Source: Herbaspirillum sp. WKF16 (GTDB taxonomy: Bacteria > Pseudomonadota > Gammaproteobacteria > Burkholderiales > Burkholderiaceae_D). Taken from it: a stretch of 64,000 nucleotides of DNA. The notes beneath the pieces were generated by a model. The model saw only the letters and a list, made by a program, of their open reading frames with translations, ran no database searches and was not told the origin of the DNA. Below are positions 28,358 to 37,718 of the stretch, one piece after another (position 1 is the stretch's first letter; every line of letters begins with the position of its first letter). The position numbers were made by a program, and so were the translations under genes. The stretch covers positions 2,170,001-2,234,000 of the forward strand of contig NZ_CP118632.1 of assembly GCF_028993615.1 (NCBI RefSeq), given 5' to 3'.

Positions 28358-30451
28358 ATGATTTCCTCTGTCGGCACCGATGATCTGGCATGTTGCTCGG
28401 CACTGCTGGACGCGATGCAAAACCTGCATGGCATGGCGCTGCATACGGCGCTGGGCGGCATTGCCACGGGCTTCCTCAAGCGCCCCGGCGGACGCTATGT
28501 AAGCGGTCCCGCGCCTGAAGGCGCCGGCCTGCTGCAGCCGGTGGCGCATGAGGGCGAGCAATTCGGGCATTTCGTTTTCCCGGAACTCAATCGTCCCTAT
28601 ACCCAACCCGAGCGCGATCGCCTGGCCATGCTCGCCGCCTTTGCCGGCCGGCTGATGCAGCGTCGCGCCGAGACCGAGAAGCGCGCCCGCGCGCTGGACC
28701 AGATCGAGGCCAAGCTGGAGCAGCAGGCGCAGATCCTCAACCAGATGCACGAGTCGGTGATCACGATGGACGCCGCCGGCTTCATCACCAGCTGGAACCG
28801 CGGCGCCGAACAGCTGTTCGGCTACACCGCGCTGGAAGCGATCGGCCGCAACGTGCTGTTCCTCTATGAGAACGAGGACGAAGAGGACACGCTGGCCGGC
28901 ATGTTCCTGGAGCAGGGCGGGCGCGAGATGGAGGTGCGCCGCCGCAAGAAATCCGGCGAGACCTTCTGGGCCAGCCTGTCGCTGTCGGTCATGCGCGACC
29001 AGCACGGCAACCCCATCGGCCTGATCGGCTACATCAACGACATCACCGAACGCAAGAACGCCGAGAAGCTGATCCACCACCTGGCGTACTACGATTCGCT
29101 CACCGGCCTGCCCAACCGCACGCTGCTCACGCGCACCGTCGACCAGGCGCTGCTGGAAGCGCAGCAGGGCAGCATGCACGGCTGCGTGATGTTCATCGAC
29201 CTGAACCGTTTCAAGCCCATCAACGACACCCTGGGCCACGTGGCCGGCGACATGCTGCTGGTGGAGGTGGCGATCCGCCTGCGCCGCGCGCTGCGCGACC
29301 AGGACGTGGTGGCGCGCCTGGGCGCCGACGAGTTCGCCGTGGCGCTGTTCGACATCGACAAGGACTACCATCCCGGCTTCGTGGCGCAAAAACTGCTGTC
29401 GCTGTTCGACGAGCCGTTCTTCATCGACGGCCACGAGCTGCGCGTGGGCGCCAGCATCGGCGTGAGCATGTATCCGGAAGACGCCGGCGACACCGAAACC
29501 CTGCTGCGCCTGGCCGACATCGCCATGTACCGCGCCAAGCGGGGCGGCGAGAACAACGAAGGCGGCTACGCGTACTACAGCGAAGAGATGAACCGCAACA
29601 CGCTGGACCTGCTGCGCATCGAAACCGGTCTGCTGCACGCCTTCGAATACAACGAACTGCTGCTGTACTACCAGCCCAAGGTCGACATGCTCACCGGCGC
29701 CATCACCGGCGCCGAGGCCCTGGTGCGCTGGCAGCATCCCGAGCGCGGCCTGCTGCTGCCGGGCGAGTTCATTCCCATCGCCGAAGAGACCGGCCTGATC
29801 GTGCAACTGAGCGACTGGGTGCTGGATGCGGTGTGCCGCCAGGCGCGCGCCTGGAAGGAAGCCGGCCTGGCGCCGATCCGCATCGCGCTCAACGTCACCG
29901 CGCGCGAATTCACGCGCTCGCTGCCGGACCGCATCCGCGCCGCGCTGAGCCGGCATCTGCTCAGCGGCGACTGGCTGGAGCTTGAGATCACCGAGAGCAT
30001 GCTGATGCACAGCACCGACCGCGTGATCTCCATCATGGAAAAGATCTGCAGCCTGGGCATCACGATCTCGCTGGACGATTTCGGCACCGGTTATTCCAGC
30101 CTGTCCTACTTGAAGCGCTTCCCGATCAATACCCTCAAGATCGACCGCTCCTTCACCATGGGCATCCCGGACGACACCAACGACTGCGCCATCGCCAGCG
30201 CCATCATCGGCATCGCCAAGCAGCTGCGCCACAAGGTGATCGCCGAGGGGGTGGAGACCGAGAAGCAGTTCAGTTTCCTCAAGGACGCCGGCTGCAACGA
30301 GCTGCAAGGCTATATCTTCTCGCGCCCGGTGCCGGCCGCCGATTTCCACGCCATGCTGATGGACGGCCGCAGGCTGGTCATCGCCGGCGAGCATCCGCTG
30401 CTGCCGCTGGACGACGTCGGCCAGATGCCAAGCACCAGCGGGATGGGATGA
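28358..30451 (+). CDS. GAF-like/PAS/GGDEF/EAL c-di-GMP phosphodiesterase
   Basis: 697 residues. Residues 1-90 are a short GAF-like sensor, then a coiled coil (~95-130), PAS (VITMDAAGFITSWNRGAEQL onward), GGDEF and EAL. The GGDEF signature is altered to LGADEF, so cyclase activity is doubtful. The EAL side retains GAEALVRWQHP, ITESMLMHS, SLDDFGTGYSSL, LKIDRSF and AEGVETEKQ, the residues expected for metal binding and catalysis. The likely role is c-di-GMP hydrolysis, perhaps GTP-modulated through the degenerate GGDEF. The start is the ATG at 28358, 5 bp after the HDOD gene. Confidence 0.9.
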   Translation: MISSVGTDDLACCSALLDAMQNLHGMALHTALGGIATGFLKRPGGRYVSGPAPEGAGLLQPVAHEGEQFGHFVFPELNRPYTQPERDRLAMLAAFAGRLMQRRAETEKRARALDQIEAKLEQQAQILNQMHESVITMDAAGFITSWNRGAEQLFGYTALEAIGRNVLFLYENEDEEDTLAGMFLEQGGREMEVRRRKKSGETFWASLSLSVMRDQHGNPIGLIGYINDITERKNAEKLIHHLAYYDSLTGLPNRTLLTRTVDQALLEAQQGSMHGCVMFIDLNRFKPINDTLGHVAGDMLLVEVAIRLRRALRDQDVVARLGADEFAVALFDIDKDYHPGFVAQKLLSLFDEPFFIDGHELRVGASIGVSMYPEDAGDTETLLRLADIAMYRAKRGGENNEGGYAYYSEEMNRNTLDLLRIETGLLHAFEYNELLLYYQPKVDMLTGAITGAEALVRWQHPERGLLLPGEFIPIAEETGLIVQLSDWVLDAVCRQARAWKEAGLAPIRIALNVTAREFTRSLPDRIRAALSRHLLSGDWLELEITESMLMHSTDRVISIMEKICSLGITISLDDFGTGYSSLSYLKRFPINTLKIDRSFTMGIPDDTNDCAIASAIIGIAKQLRHKVIAEGVETEKQFSFLKDAGCNELQGYIFSRPVPAADFHAMLMDGRRLVIAGEHPLLPLDDVGQMPSTSGMG

Positions 30452-30503
30452 TGCCAATGCCTGGGGCCTGAAGTCCCAGCGGAAAAAAAGCGGCCTCGCA
30501 GGG

Positions 30504-30710
30504 CTAATGCCGTTCAGTTAAGCGCGATGCTCCCTATGCGCCTCCGTTCGGGCTGAGTAGGTTCCCAGGACCGTATCGAAGCCTGTTTACCAAGGGCATC
30601 GCCCTAAGCTGCCCTTCGATACGCCGCTACGCGGCTGCTCAGGGCAAACGGAGCTTCACTTCCAACAACCAAAAAATAATGCCGTTCAGTGCTTAACTGA
30701 ACGGCATTAG
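30504..30710. repeat. Nested fold-back intergenic element
   Basis: The outer arms CTAATGCCGTTCAGTTAAGC (30504-30523) and 30691-30710 are perfect 20-bp inverted copies. Inside are an imperfect 19-bp pair (30542-30560 with 30635-30653) and a perfect 10-bp pair (CGTATCGAAG at 30572-30581 with 30614-30623). The right outer arm also forms its own 13-bp hairpin (30678-30690 with 30696-30708). It carries no ORF and looks like a REP/MITE-type non-autonomous element or a large terminator-like structure between converging genes. Confidence 0.75.
30678..30708. terminator. Hairpin in the fold-back element, possible terminator
   Basis: 13-bp perfect stem AATGCCGTTCAGT / ACTGAACGGCATT with a GCTTA loop. 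On the minus strand, the T run after the stem (complement of AAAAAATAA at 30671-30679) would let it terminate the minus-strand solute-binding-protein gene that ends at 30747. Confidence 0.6.
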
Positions 30711-30746
30711 TCTCGCAGGGGCGCTTTTTTGTGCGCTTGCCGCCGA

Positions 30747-31577
30747 TCAGTCGTTGGGGCCGGCCACGATGGCGCCTTCGATGCCCTGGCGCGCCAGCGA
30801 GGCGGCCACGAATCCGGAGGCCTTCATGTCTTCCACGAAGGCGGCCAGGTAGGCGGCGGCCTGTGCGCCGCGCCGCGTCGGCACGCCCATGGCCTGGCGG
30901 ATCACCATGAAGCGCTGGCCGAGGATGCGCAGGCCGCCGGCCTTCTGGGCATCGTGCTCCAGCTGCTGCTTGACGCCGGCAGCGACGTCGAGCTTCTGGT
31001 CGATGAAGGCCTGCACCACCGCCGGCGAGGTCGGCACGCGCACCAGCGTGGCGTGCTTCAATTCGCGGCTGAGGAACAGGTCATAGGCGCTGCCCAGGCC
31101 GACGGCCACCGTGGTGCCGACGCGGTCCACCTGCTCGTTGCCGGTCACCGGCGAATCCTGGCGCACCGCATAGAAGCCTTCGATCAGCACGTAAGGACGG
31201 GTGAAGCTGATCTCCTGCGCGCGCTTGGGATCGATGGCGAAGAAGCCGATGTCGGCCTTGTCCTGCTCGATGTTCTCCACCGAATTGCCGGCCGACTTCA
31301 CGACCACCAGTTGCAGCGGCACGCCCAGGCGCCTGGCCAGCTCGCGCGAGAGATCGACCGAGACGCCGACAGCTTCGCCGGTCTTGGCATCGAGATTGGC
31401 CAGTACCGGATTGCCGAGATTGATCGAGGCGCGCAGCGTGCCGGAAGGCGCGAAGGCGGAGACGATGGCCGCGCTTGGCGCGGCGGCTTGTGCTTGGGCG
31501 GATGAGGACATGGCGGATACCGATGTGAGCAAGGTGAGGGTGAGCAGGCTCTTGTCGAGGATGGCGGCGATTTTCAT
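30747..31577 (-). CDS. Periplasmic solute-binding protein, amino-acid ABC type (SBP family 3)
   Basis: 276 residues. A signal peptide (DKSLLTLTLLTSVSAMSSSA) ends near AQAQA. The family-3 core follows: GTLRASINLGNPVLA, VGVSVDLSRELARRLGVPLQ, FAIDPKRAQEISFTRPYV. No permease or ATPase gene is adjacent, so it is an orphan binding protein that must work with a transporter encoded elsewhere or act as a sensor. The ligand is likely an amino acid or related small acid but cannot be named. Confidence 0.85.
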   Translation of the reverse strand: MKIAAILDKSLLTLTLLTSVSAMSSSAQAQAAAPSAAIVSAFAPSGTLRASINLGNPVLANLDAKTGEAVGVSVDLSRELARRLGVPLQLVVVKSAGNSVENIEQDKADIGFFAIDPKRAQEISFTRPYVLIEGFYAVRQDSPVTGNEQVDRVGTTVAVGLGSAYDLFLSRELKHATLVRVPTSPAVVQAFIDQKLDVAAGVKQQLEHDAQKAGGLRILGQRFMVIRQAMGVPTRRGAQAAAYLAAFVEDMKASGFVAASLARQGIEGAIVAGPND

Positions 31578-31665
31578 TCTTGTCTGTCTCCGGGGAGGCG
31601 GTTTGGATGAGGCATGGAGAGCATAGCCGAGTTGGCCGATATGCGCGCGGCGCCGCGGAAACGAA

Positions 31666-31687
31666 ACAGCCCGCGAGGGCGGGCTGT
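31666..31687 (-). terminator. Terminator downstream of the YcgR-like gene
   Basis: 9-bp perfect stem ACAGCCCGC / GCGGGCTGT with a 4-nt loop. On the minus strand it is followed by TTCGTTT, a moderate T tract, 32 bp after the stop of the YcgR-like gene. Confidence 0.6.
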
Positions 31688-31718
31688 GCGTTTGCTGGCG
31701 TCGGCTTGCGGGTGGCGC

Positions 31719-32474
31719 TCAGCCGGTATCCTTGATCTTCTGCGCATTGAGCTCGCGCTCCAGCTGCAGGATGTAGCGCTGGATGCTGGCCAGCACGGCG
31801 CGCGGCGTCTCCACGAATTCGCAGCCGAAATGATGCAGGAACCGCTCGTTCTGCAGCTCCTCCTTCCTGCTGGAGCAGACCTTCAGCCGAACCGGGACCT
31901 GGACCGCCACGCCGAGCTCGAGCTTGCAGTCGTTGTAGGTGACGTCGGTCGCCAGCGGCATGCAAGCGCTGTTGTCGGTGATGCCGATGCCGCCCGCGCT
32001 GATGTTGTGGACCGAGGCCCAGACGATGTTGAACTGGCCGTCGGCGCCGGTGAAGCTGATCTTGCAGCGCAGCGAGGCCGCCGCCGGAACCGCGATGCGG
32101 AAGAATTCGCGGCGCTGGATGCGCACCAGGCTTTCGGGGATGCTCACCTTGAGCGCCAGGAAGTGCTCGACCTGGGTGCGCTGGACCTTGCCCGAGAACT
32201 TGATCAGGGCATTGTGCGGATTGGCGGCGAAGACGATATCGCCGCCCTCGACGATCGCCTTGTTCAGGTCGGGATCGGGAGCGGCCTTGAGGAACATCGC
32301 ATCCTCATCCATGTGCAGGATCGAGGTCGGCACCTCGTTCTCGATATCCATGTCCTTGAGCAGCATGGTCAGGCGAAGGTTGTCCTTCATCATCGCGCTG
32401 AGCAGCGCAATGATTTCCCTTCGGGACGACACCTGGTATCTCGCGTCCTGCAGTTCGAATTCGTTATTATCCAT
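31719..32474 (-). CDS. YcgR-like PilZ-domain flagellar brake protein
   Basis: 251 residues, the YcgR length. An N-terminal YcgR domain (REIIALLSAMMKDNLRLTML) is followed by PilZ with the c-di-GMP-binding RRExxR motif (RIQRREFFRI) and the NISAGGIG loop matching D/NxSxxG. c-di-GMP-loaded YcgR slows the flagellar motor. The start was set at the ATG at 32474 from family length; no strong ribosome-binding site is visible there. It fits with the several c-di-GMP enzymes in this window. Confidence 0.87.
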   Translation of the reverse strand: MDNNEFELQDARYQVSSRREIIALLSAMMKDNLRLTMLLKDMDIENEVPTSILHMDEDAMFLKAAPDPDLNKAIVEGGDIVFAANPHNALIKFSGKVQRTQVEHFLALKVSIPESLVRIQRREFFRIAVPAAASLRCKISFTGADGQFNIVWASVHNISAGGIGITDNSACMPLATDVTYNDCKLELGVAVQVPVRLKVCSSRKEELQNERFLHHFGCEFVETPRAVLASIQRYILQLERELNAQKIKDTG

Positions 32475-32600
32475 TTGGAAAGAACCGCTTATTTCTATGT
32501 GATAAAGAATTAAGTTGCCGTTGCCAAGAGCGTCCCGTAAGCCGCAGGCGAGAGGGCCGGAACGACCGAATGATACTCCATTTTCCATGTGGCAATAACG

Positions 32601-32624
32601 AAAAAGCGCCCCTCCGGACGCTTT
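32601..32624 (-). terminator. Terminator of the GntR gene / catabolic locus
   Basis: On the minus strand: AAAGCGTCC, loop GGAG, GGGCGCTTT, then further T. The 9-bp stem (one G-U pair) lies about 70 bp after the GntR stop, closing the locus that starts at atzF. Confidence 0.8.
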
Positions 32625-32692
32625 CTATTTGTGCTGCTGATGAGCTTGCTCAAACACGGTCGCAGGCGCCCCGGCCGATGCCGGCGCCGCCG

Positions 32693-33397
32693 TCACTGCT
32701 GGGCGCGCATCGCCTCCGGCTCCTGTTCCTGGCGCGCCTCGGCCAGCATCCAGATGGTGATCTTGCGCACCTCCAGCTTGCTCTGCGTGATGTGCGCGCG
32801 CAGCAGGATCTGCGCCTCGGTGGCGCGGCGCTTGGCCACCAGCTGCAGGATCTTGGCATGCTCCTCGTAGGTGGCTTCGATGCGCTTCTTCTTCAGGAAA
32901 TCGAGGCGGCGCACGATGCGGATCTTTTCGGTGACCTCGGTGTGCACCCGGGTCATCTCCTCGTTGCCGGCGGCGGCCACCAGGTTGGTGTGGAAGGCCT
33001 CGTCGAACTCGGCGACCTTGACGGCGTCGGTCTCTCGCGCCTGCGGCGCGACCAGCCAGATCGCGTTGAGCGCCTTTAGCTCGGCGGGCGGTTCCGGCTG
33101 CTGGCACAGCTTGTCCAGCGCCGCCATCTCCAGCACGATGCGCAGGTCGTAGAGGTTGTCCAGGCGGTCGAAATCGATGGGGCGCACCTTCCAGCCGCGG
33201 CGGAAACCTACCTCCAGGTAACCTTCGCGCTGCAGCCTGAACAGCGCATCGCGCAGCGGCGTGCGCGACACGCCCTGGCGCTGCGCCATCTCGGTCTCGG
33301 TGAAGTTGTCGCCCGGCAGCAGGCGGAAACTGAAGATGTCGTCCTTGAGCCGGTTGTAGACCTGTTCGGCGAGCGGGTTGGCGACGGTGACGGTCAT
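32693..33397 (-). CDS. GntR-family regulator with FCD ligand domain
   Basis: 234 residues. The GntR winged helix (YNRLKDDIFSFRLLPGDNFT, TEMAQRQGVSRTPLRDALFR) is followed by an all-helical FCD domain whose metal/ligand histidines and Asp can be seen (FDEAFHTNLVAAAGN, RAHITQSKLE). It is at the 3' end of the catabolic locus and on the same strand, so it is the obvious regulator. The palindrome upstream of atzF is its probable operator and a pathway intermediate its probable ligand. Confidence 0.9.
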   Translation of the reverse strand: MTVTVANPLAEQVYNRLKDDIFSFRLLPGDNFTETEMAQRQGVSRTPLRDALFRLQREGYLEVGFRRGWKVRPIDFDRLDNLYDLRIVLEMAALDKLCQQPEPPAELKALNAIWLVAPQARETDAVKVAEFDEAFHTNLVAAAGNEEMTRVHTEVTEKIRIVRRLDFLKKKRIEATYEEHAKILQLVAKRRATEAQILLRAHITQSKLEVRKITIWMLAEARQEQEPEAMRAQQ

Positions 33398-33447
33398 GGC
33401 TGGCCTGGATCGGGTTCGGTGGGGTGGCGCATGGGCTGGTATCGGGA

Positions 33448-33825
33448 TCAGGCCATCAGGCTGACATGGGCGGCGACGATGCGCCAGCCTTCATCCATGC
33501 GCACCCAGGTTTGCATCTGGCGCCCGATCCGGTCCGAAGTGTGGTCGGTGAATTCGGTCGAGACCGTAGCATAGTCGGTGCCGAAGGTGGTGACAACGGT
33601 GCGATGCAGCTTGCGCGAGGCCGGCACCGGGGCGCAGGTCTTGCGGTACTGGCGGATCGTCTCGCCGCCCAGCAGCACCTCGGCCACGCCGTAGCGCACC
33701 GTTTGCGGGTCGTACCAGAACCAGCGGTCCAGCGTCGGGATGTCGTTGACGAGCAGCGCGTACTCGTAGTCGGCGAAGGCCTCCTCGACCTCGGCCACCA
33801 CGTGCGGCAGGTTGATCGGCTTCAT
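33448..33825 (-). CDS. AtzH-like / DUF3225 protein (HpxZ-like)
   Basis: 125 residues with the SnoaL-like cone fold: [54 protein letters not shown]. It resembles AtzH and HpxZ, small proteins encoded beside cyanuric-acid and oxalurate amidase genes. It overlaps the preceding hydrolase gene by 4 bp and has AAGGAGAAA before its ATG at 33825. Its role near an allophanate hydrolase is probably to handle unstable carboxylated urea intermediates, an inference from context. Confidence 0.75.
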   Translation of the reverse strand: MKPINLPHVVAEVEEAFADYEYALLVNDIPTLDRWFWYDPQTVRYGVAEVLLGGETIRQYRKTCAPVPASRKLHRTVVTTFGTDYATVSTEFTDHTSDRIGRQMQTWVRMDEGWRIVAAHVSLMA

Positions 33826-34505
33826 GGAGTTTCTCCTTGGGGTAGGGGCAGGGCGCGCTGCAGCGACGCCAGCGGCGCCTTCCAGCCGACGATGCCGCCC
33901 TGGGCCGTCAGCATGGCCAGCGTGGCCTCGTGGAACGCGGGGAAATAACTGGCGCAGGCGTCTTCCACCAGCAGGCACTCGTAGCCGCGGTCGTTGGCCT
34001 CGCGCATCGAGGTCTGCACGCATACCTCGGTGGTCACGCCGGCAAACAGCAGGTGGGTGATGCCGCGCGCCTGCAATTGCGCATGCAGGTCGGTGGCGTA
34101 GAAGGCGCCTTTGCCGGGCTTGTCGATGACGCTCTCGCCCGGCGCCGGCGCCAGCGCCGCCAGGATCTGGTTGCCCGGCTCGCCGCGCACCAGGATGCGG
34201 CCCATCGGTCCGGCGTCGCCGATGCCGAGGATGGGATTGCCGCGCAGGCGCTTGGCCGGCGGGCAGTCGGACAGGTCGGGCAGGTGCGATTCGCGCGTAT
34301 GCGCCACCATCATGCCGGCGCCGCGCGCCAGCCGCAGCAGCGCCGCGACCGTCGGCACGATGGCCGCCAGCGGGCGCACGTCGTTGCCCAGCGCGCTGCC
34401 GAAGCCGCCTTCCTCGACGAAGTCGCGCTGCATGTCGATCACCAGCAGCGCGGTGGTGCGCGCATCGAAATCATAGGGATAGGGAAATGCATCGACGCTG
34501 CTCAT
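33822..34505 (-). CDS. Isochorismatase-family cysteine hydrolase (copy 1)
   Basis: 227 residues. The Asp-Lys-Cys triad is visible: [10 protein letters not shown] (Asp), [13 protein letters not shown] (Lys) and [11 protein letters not shown] (Cys). The catalytic Cys predicts amidohydrolase rather than isochorismatase activity; substrates in this group include biuret, ureidoacrylate and N-carbamoyl compounds. It overlaps the AtzH-like gene (4 bp) and the ABC ATPase (4 bp), so all three are coupled. It is a divergent paralogue of 36083-36778. Confidence 0.82.
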   Translation of the reverse strand: MSSVDAFPYPYDFDARTTALLVIDMQRDFVEEGGFGSALGNDVRPLAAIVPTVAALLRLARGAGMMVAHTRESHLPDLSDCPPAKRLRGNPILGIGDAGPMGRILVRGEPGNQILAALAPAPGESVIDKPGKGAFYATDLHAQLQARGITHLLFAGVTTEVCVQTSMREANDRGYECLLVEDACASYFPAFHEATLAMLTAQGGIVGWKAPLASLQRALPLPQGETP

Positions 34506-36070
34506 GCGGCCTCCGCTTGTCGGGTCTGTTCATCGTGGCCGGCCATCCACCGGCCCAGGCTCGCGCGGTCGGCACCGCGCGCGGCGACGTCCTCGGCGGC
34601 ATGCACGATGCGGCCCTCGGCCATCACCAGGATGCGGTCGGACAGTTCCAGCAGTTCGTCCAGGTCTTCGCTCACCAACAGCACGGCGGCGCCGCGTGCG
34701 CGCGCCTGCAGCAAGCGCGCATGGATGTCCGCCACCGAGGCGAAGTCCAGGCCGAACACCGGATTGGCCACGATCAGCACGTTCGCAGCATCGTCCCGCG
34801 CGGCGTCGCCCAGTTCGCGCGCCAGCACCGCGCGCTGCACATTGCCGCCGGAGAGCGTGCCGATGGCGCGCTCGGGCAGCGGCGGCCTGACGTTGAAGGC
34901 GGCGATCAGGTCCTGCGCCTGGCGCCGCATGGCGCCGCGGTCGACGCGCCAGCCGCCGCGCTTGAAGGGGGCGACGTCGAAATTGCGCAGCGCCATGTTC
35001 TCGGCCACGCTCATGCCCGGGATGCAGGCGTTGCGCAGCGGCTCCTCGGGCAGGGCGAACACGCGCAGGCGGCGCATCTCCTCGCGGCTGGCGCCATAGC
35101 CGGCGCCGTCCACCATGACGCTGCCCGAGAGCCGGCGGCGCTGGCCCAGCAGCGCTTCCACCAGTTCCTTCTGGCCGTTGCCGGAGATGCCGGCCAGACC
35201 GACGATCTCGCCGCGCCGCACGCGCAGCGACAGGTCGCGCACCGCCGCCACGCCCCGGTCGTTGTTGACGTTGAGTCCCTCGATGGCCAGCCCGTCCTGC
35301 GCATCGGCCGGCACCGCCGCGCGCGGCGCCGCGGCTTTCTCCTCGCGCGCCTGGCCCATCATCCAGTGCGCCAGCTCGGCCGGGTTGGTGTCGGCCACCC
35401 GGGCGCCGCCGACCAGCCGGCCGCGGCGCAACACGGTGACGTCGTCGGCATAGGCGGTGACTTCATGGAACTTGTGCGTGATCATCAGCACGCTGAGTTC
35501 CTGCTTGCGCGTCAGGGCGTGCATCAGGCCCAGCACTTCGTCGGCCTCCTGCGGGGTGAGCACCGAGGTCGGCTCGTCCAGGATCAGCAGGCGCCGGCGC
35601 AGGTAGAGCTGCTTGAGGATTTCCAGCTTCTGCTTCTCGCCGGCGGACAAGCCGCTCACCGCCCGGTCGGGCTCCAGCCTGAACGGCATCGCCGCCATGA
35701 ACTCGCGCAGCGCGGCGCGTTCGTCCCGCCAGCGGATGCGCCACGGCAGGTCGCCGCGCGACAGCAGCAGGTTCTCGGCCACCGTCAGGCTGGGCGCCAG
35801 CGTGAAGTGCTGGTACACCATGCCGATGCCGAGCTGGTTGGGCACGCGCGCGCCGCGGATCTCGACCTCGCGGCGGTCGGCCATGACGATGCCCTGGTCG
35901 AGCGGGCTGTAGCCTACCAGCCCCTTGACCAGCGTGCTCTTGCCGGCGCCGTTCTCACCCAGCAGCGCATGGATGGTGCCGGCGCGTATCTTGAGCGACA
36001 CCTCGTCCAGCGCGCGGAAGTCGCCGAAGGACTTGCCGGCGCCGATGATTTCCAGCTCGAGCGCGTGCAT
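34502..36070 (-). CDS. Double-domain ABC ATPase of a BMP/RbsA-type importer
   Basis: 522 residues with two ABC modules. The first has Walker [24 protein letters not shown] as signature and [11 protein letters not shown]. The second is degenerate, as usual in RbsA/YufO-type ATPases (Walker A region [14 protein letters not shown], signature [15 protein letters not shown], then NPVFGLDF). Together with two permeases and a BMP binding protein it forms a nucleoside/purine-type importer. Confidence 0.9.
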   Translation of the reverse strand: MHALELEIIGAGKSFGDFRALDEVSLKIRAGTIHALLGENGAGKSTLVKGLVGYSPLDQGIVMADRREVEIRGARVPNQLGIGMVYQHFTLAPSLTVAENLLLSRGDLPWRIRWRDERAALREFMAAMPFRLEPDRAVSGLSAGEKQKLEILKQLYLRRRLLILDEPTSVLTPQEADEVLGLMHALTRKQELSVLMITHKFHEVTAYADDVTVLRRGRLVGGARVADTNPAELAHWMMGQAREEKAAAPRAAVPADAQDGLAIEGLNVNNDRGVAAVRDLSLRVRRGEIVGLAGISGNGQKELVEALLGQRRRLSGSVMVDGAGYGASREEMRRLRVFALPEEPLRNACIPGMSVAENMALRNFDVAPFKRGGWRVDRGAMRRQAQDLIAAFNVRPPLPERAIGTLSGGNVQRAVLARELGDAARDDAANVLIVANPVFGLDFASVADIHARLLQARARGAAVLLVSEDLDELLELSDRILVMAEGRIVHAAEDVAARGADRASLGRWMAGHDEQTRQAEAA

Positions 36071-36082
36071 GGCCGTGTCTCC

Positions 36083-36778
36083 TTATGTTCCGATGACGTC
36101 GATCAGGGCGGCCGAATCCGACACCGCGCCGAACACGCCGCCCTGCATCTTGATCATCGACAGCGCCGCCAGGTGGTTGCCGTGATCGGTGGCGCCGCAG
36201 CAGTCGGCCAGCATCACGCACTCGAAGCCGCGGTCGTTGGCCTCGCGCATGGTGGTGTGCACGCAGACGTCGGTGGTGATGCCGGTCAGCACGATGTTGC
36301 GGATGCCACGCGTGTGCAGCACCAGCTCAAGGTCGGTGGCGCAGAACGAACCCTTGCCCGGCTTGTCGATGACGACCTCGCCGGCGGCCGGGGCCAGCTC
36401 GGGAATGATTTCCCAGCCCGGTTCGCCGCGCACCAGGATCTTGCCGCAAGGGGCGGCGTCGCCGATGCCCACGCCGTTGGCGCCGATCCGGCGCGAGCGC
36501 CAGCGCTTGTTGGCCGGCAGGTCGGAGAGGTCGGGGCGGTGCCCTTCGCGGGTGTGGATGATGGTGTAGCCGCCGGCGCGCATGGCGCCCAGGACGCGCT
36601 TGATCGGCTCGATCGGCGCGCGCGTGAGCGACAGGTCGTAGCCCATCTTGTCGACGTAGCCGCCGATGCCGCAGAAGTCGGTCTGCATGTCGATCACGAT
36701 GAGCGCGGTATTGGCCGGCGTGAGCGCGCCGTCGTAGGGCCAGGGGTAGGGTTCGGCGTGGATGAAGCGTTCGGACAT
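36083..36778 (-). CDS. biuH: Cysteine hydrolase resembling biuret hydrolase (copy 2)
   Basis: 231 residues. Triad: LIVIDMQTDFCG (Asp), DKPGKGSFCATDL (Lys), [20 protein letters not shown] (Cys). The start HAEPYPWPYDGALTPANTAL and GHRPDLSDLPANKRWRSRR strongly recall rhizobial and Herbaspirillum biuret hydrolase, which converts biuret to allophanate and ammonia. Allophanate hydrolase in the same locus supports this. The specific substrate is an inference; ureidoacrylate-type substrates remain possible. Confidence 0.75.
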   Translation of the reverse strand: MSERFIHAEPYPWPYDGALTPANTALIVIDMQTDFCGIGGYVDKMGYDLSLTRAPIEPIKRVLGAMRAGGYTIIHTREGHRPDLSDLPANKRWRSRRIGANGVGIGDAAPCGKILVRGEPGWEIIPELAPAAGEVVIDKPGKGSFCATDLELVLHTRGIRNIVLTGITTDVCVHTTMREANDRGFECVMLADCCGATDHGNHLAALSMIKMQGGVFGAVSDSAALIDVIGT

Positions 36779-36797
36779 GGGGTTCTCCTTGGTGGAT

Positions 36798-37718
36798 TTA
36801 TCGTGTCAGGCTCAGCTCGCCGGGCGCGCTGGAGAGCGTGCGGTCGGGACGGCAGGTGAGGATCATGATCAGCAAGGTCAACGCGTAGGGGGCGGCGTTG
36901 AACAGGTAGTAGCCGGAGGTCACGCCGACGGCTTGCAGCGCCGGGCCCAGCGCGCCGGCGGCGCCGAACAGCAGGGCCGCCAGCAGGCAGCGCCAAGGCT
37001 GCCAGCGCGCGAAGATCACCAGCGCCACCGCCATCAGGCCCTGGCCGCTGGAGAGCCCTTCGTTCCAGCTGCCCGGGTAGTACAGCGAGAGATACGCGCC
37101 GCCCACCGCCGCCAGGAAACCGCCGGCCGCGGTGGCGGCGATGCGCGTGGCGTTGAGGCGATAGCCCAGCGCGCGGGCGGTCTCGGCATGGTCGCCCACC
37201 AGCCGCAGCGCCAGCCCCCAGCGCGTGGCCGACAAGCCCCATTGCAGCGCGGCCGCCAGCGCCACGCCGACGATGAACAGCGCATTGATCTGCAGCGCGT
37301 GGTGCAGTTGCGGGTTGCCGCTCCAGGCGCCGAAATCGATCGAGGGCAGCATCGGCGCCTGCGGTTGGATGAACGGCTTGCCGAGGAAGAAGGCCAGGCC
37401 GGTGCCCAGCAGCATCAGCGCGATGCCGAAGGCGATGTCGTTGACCCGCGGCAGCGAACACACCAGGCCGTGCAGCGTGCCCAGCAGCAGGCCCGAGCCG
37501 CCGGCTGCCAGCACGCCCAGCCAGGCCGAGCCGGTGAAGAAGGCGGCGGCGTAGCCGGTCATGGCGCCGCATACCAGGATACCTTCCAGCCCCAGGTTCA
37601 CGCGGCCGCCTTTCTCGGTCAGGCATTCGCCCAGGCTGACGAACAGGAACGGCGTGCCGACACGGATTGCGCCGGCGAACAGGGCCAGCAGCAGGGTGGC
37701 GTAGTCGAAGTCATGCAT
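36798..37718 (-). CDS. ABC importer permease (BMP/nucleoside type), second subunit
   Basis: 306 residues with eight or so membrane helices. GRVNLGLEGILVCGAMTGYA is the BPD_transp_2 motif facing the binding protein, and the sequence resembles YufQ/NupQ-type permeases. It overlaps the other permease gene by 8 bp. Confidence 0.9.
   Translation of the reverse strand: MHDFDYATLLLALFAGAIRVGTPFLFVSLGECLTEKGGRVNLGLEGILVCGAMTGYAAAFFTGSAWLGVLAAGGSGLLLGTLHGLVCSLPRVNDIAFGIALMLLGTGLAFFLGKPFIQPQAPMLPSIDFGAWSGNPQLHHALQINALFIVGVALAAALQWGLSATRWGLALRLVGDHAETARALGYRLNATRIAATAAGGFLAAVGGAYLSLYYPGSWNEGLSSGQGLMAVALVIFARWQPWRCLLAALLFGAAGALGPALQAVGVTSGYYLFNAAPYALTLLIMILTCRPDRTLSSAPGELSLTR

Noticed and set aside
27830..30457. 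An 875-codon minus-strand open frame
   Set aside because: Antisense to the HDOD and PAS-GGDEF-EAL genes, whose motifs are unmistakable on the plus strand.
34487..36859. A 790-codon plus-strand open frame
   Set aside because: Antisense to the double ABC ATPase and cysteine hydrolase genes; shadow composition.
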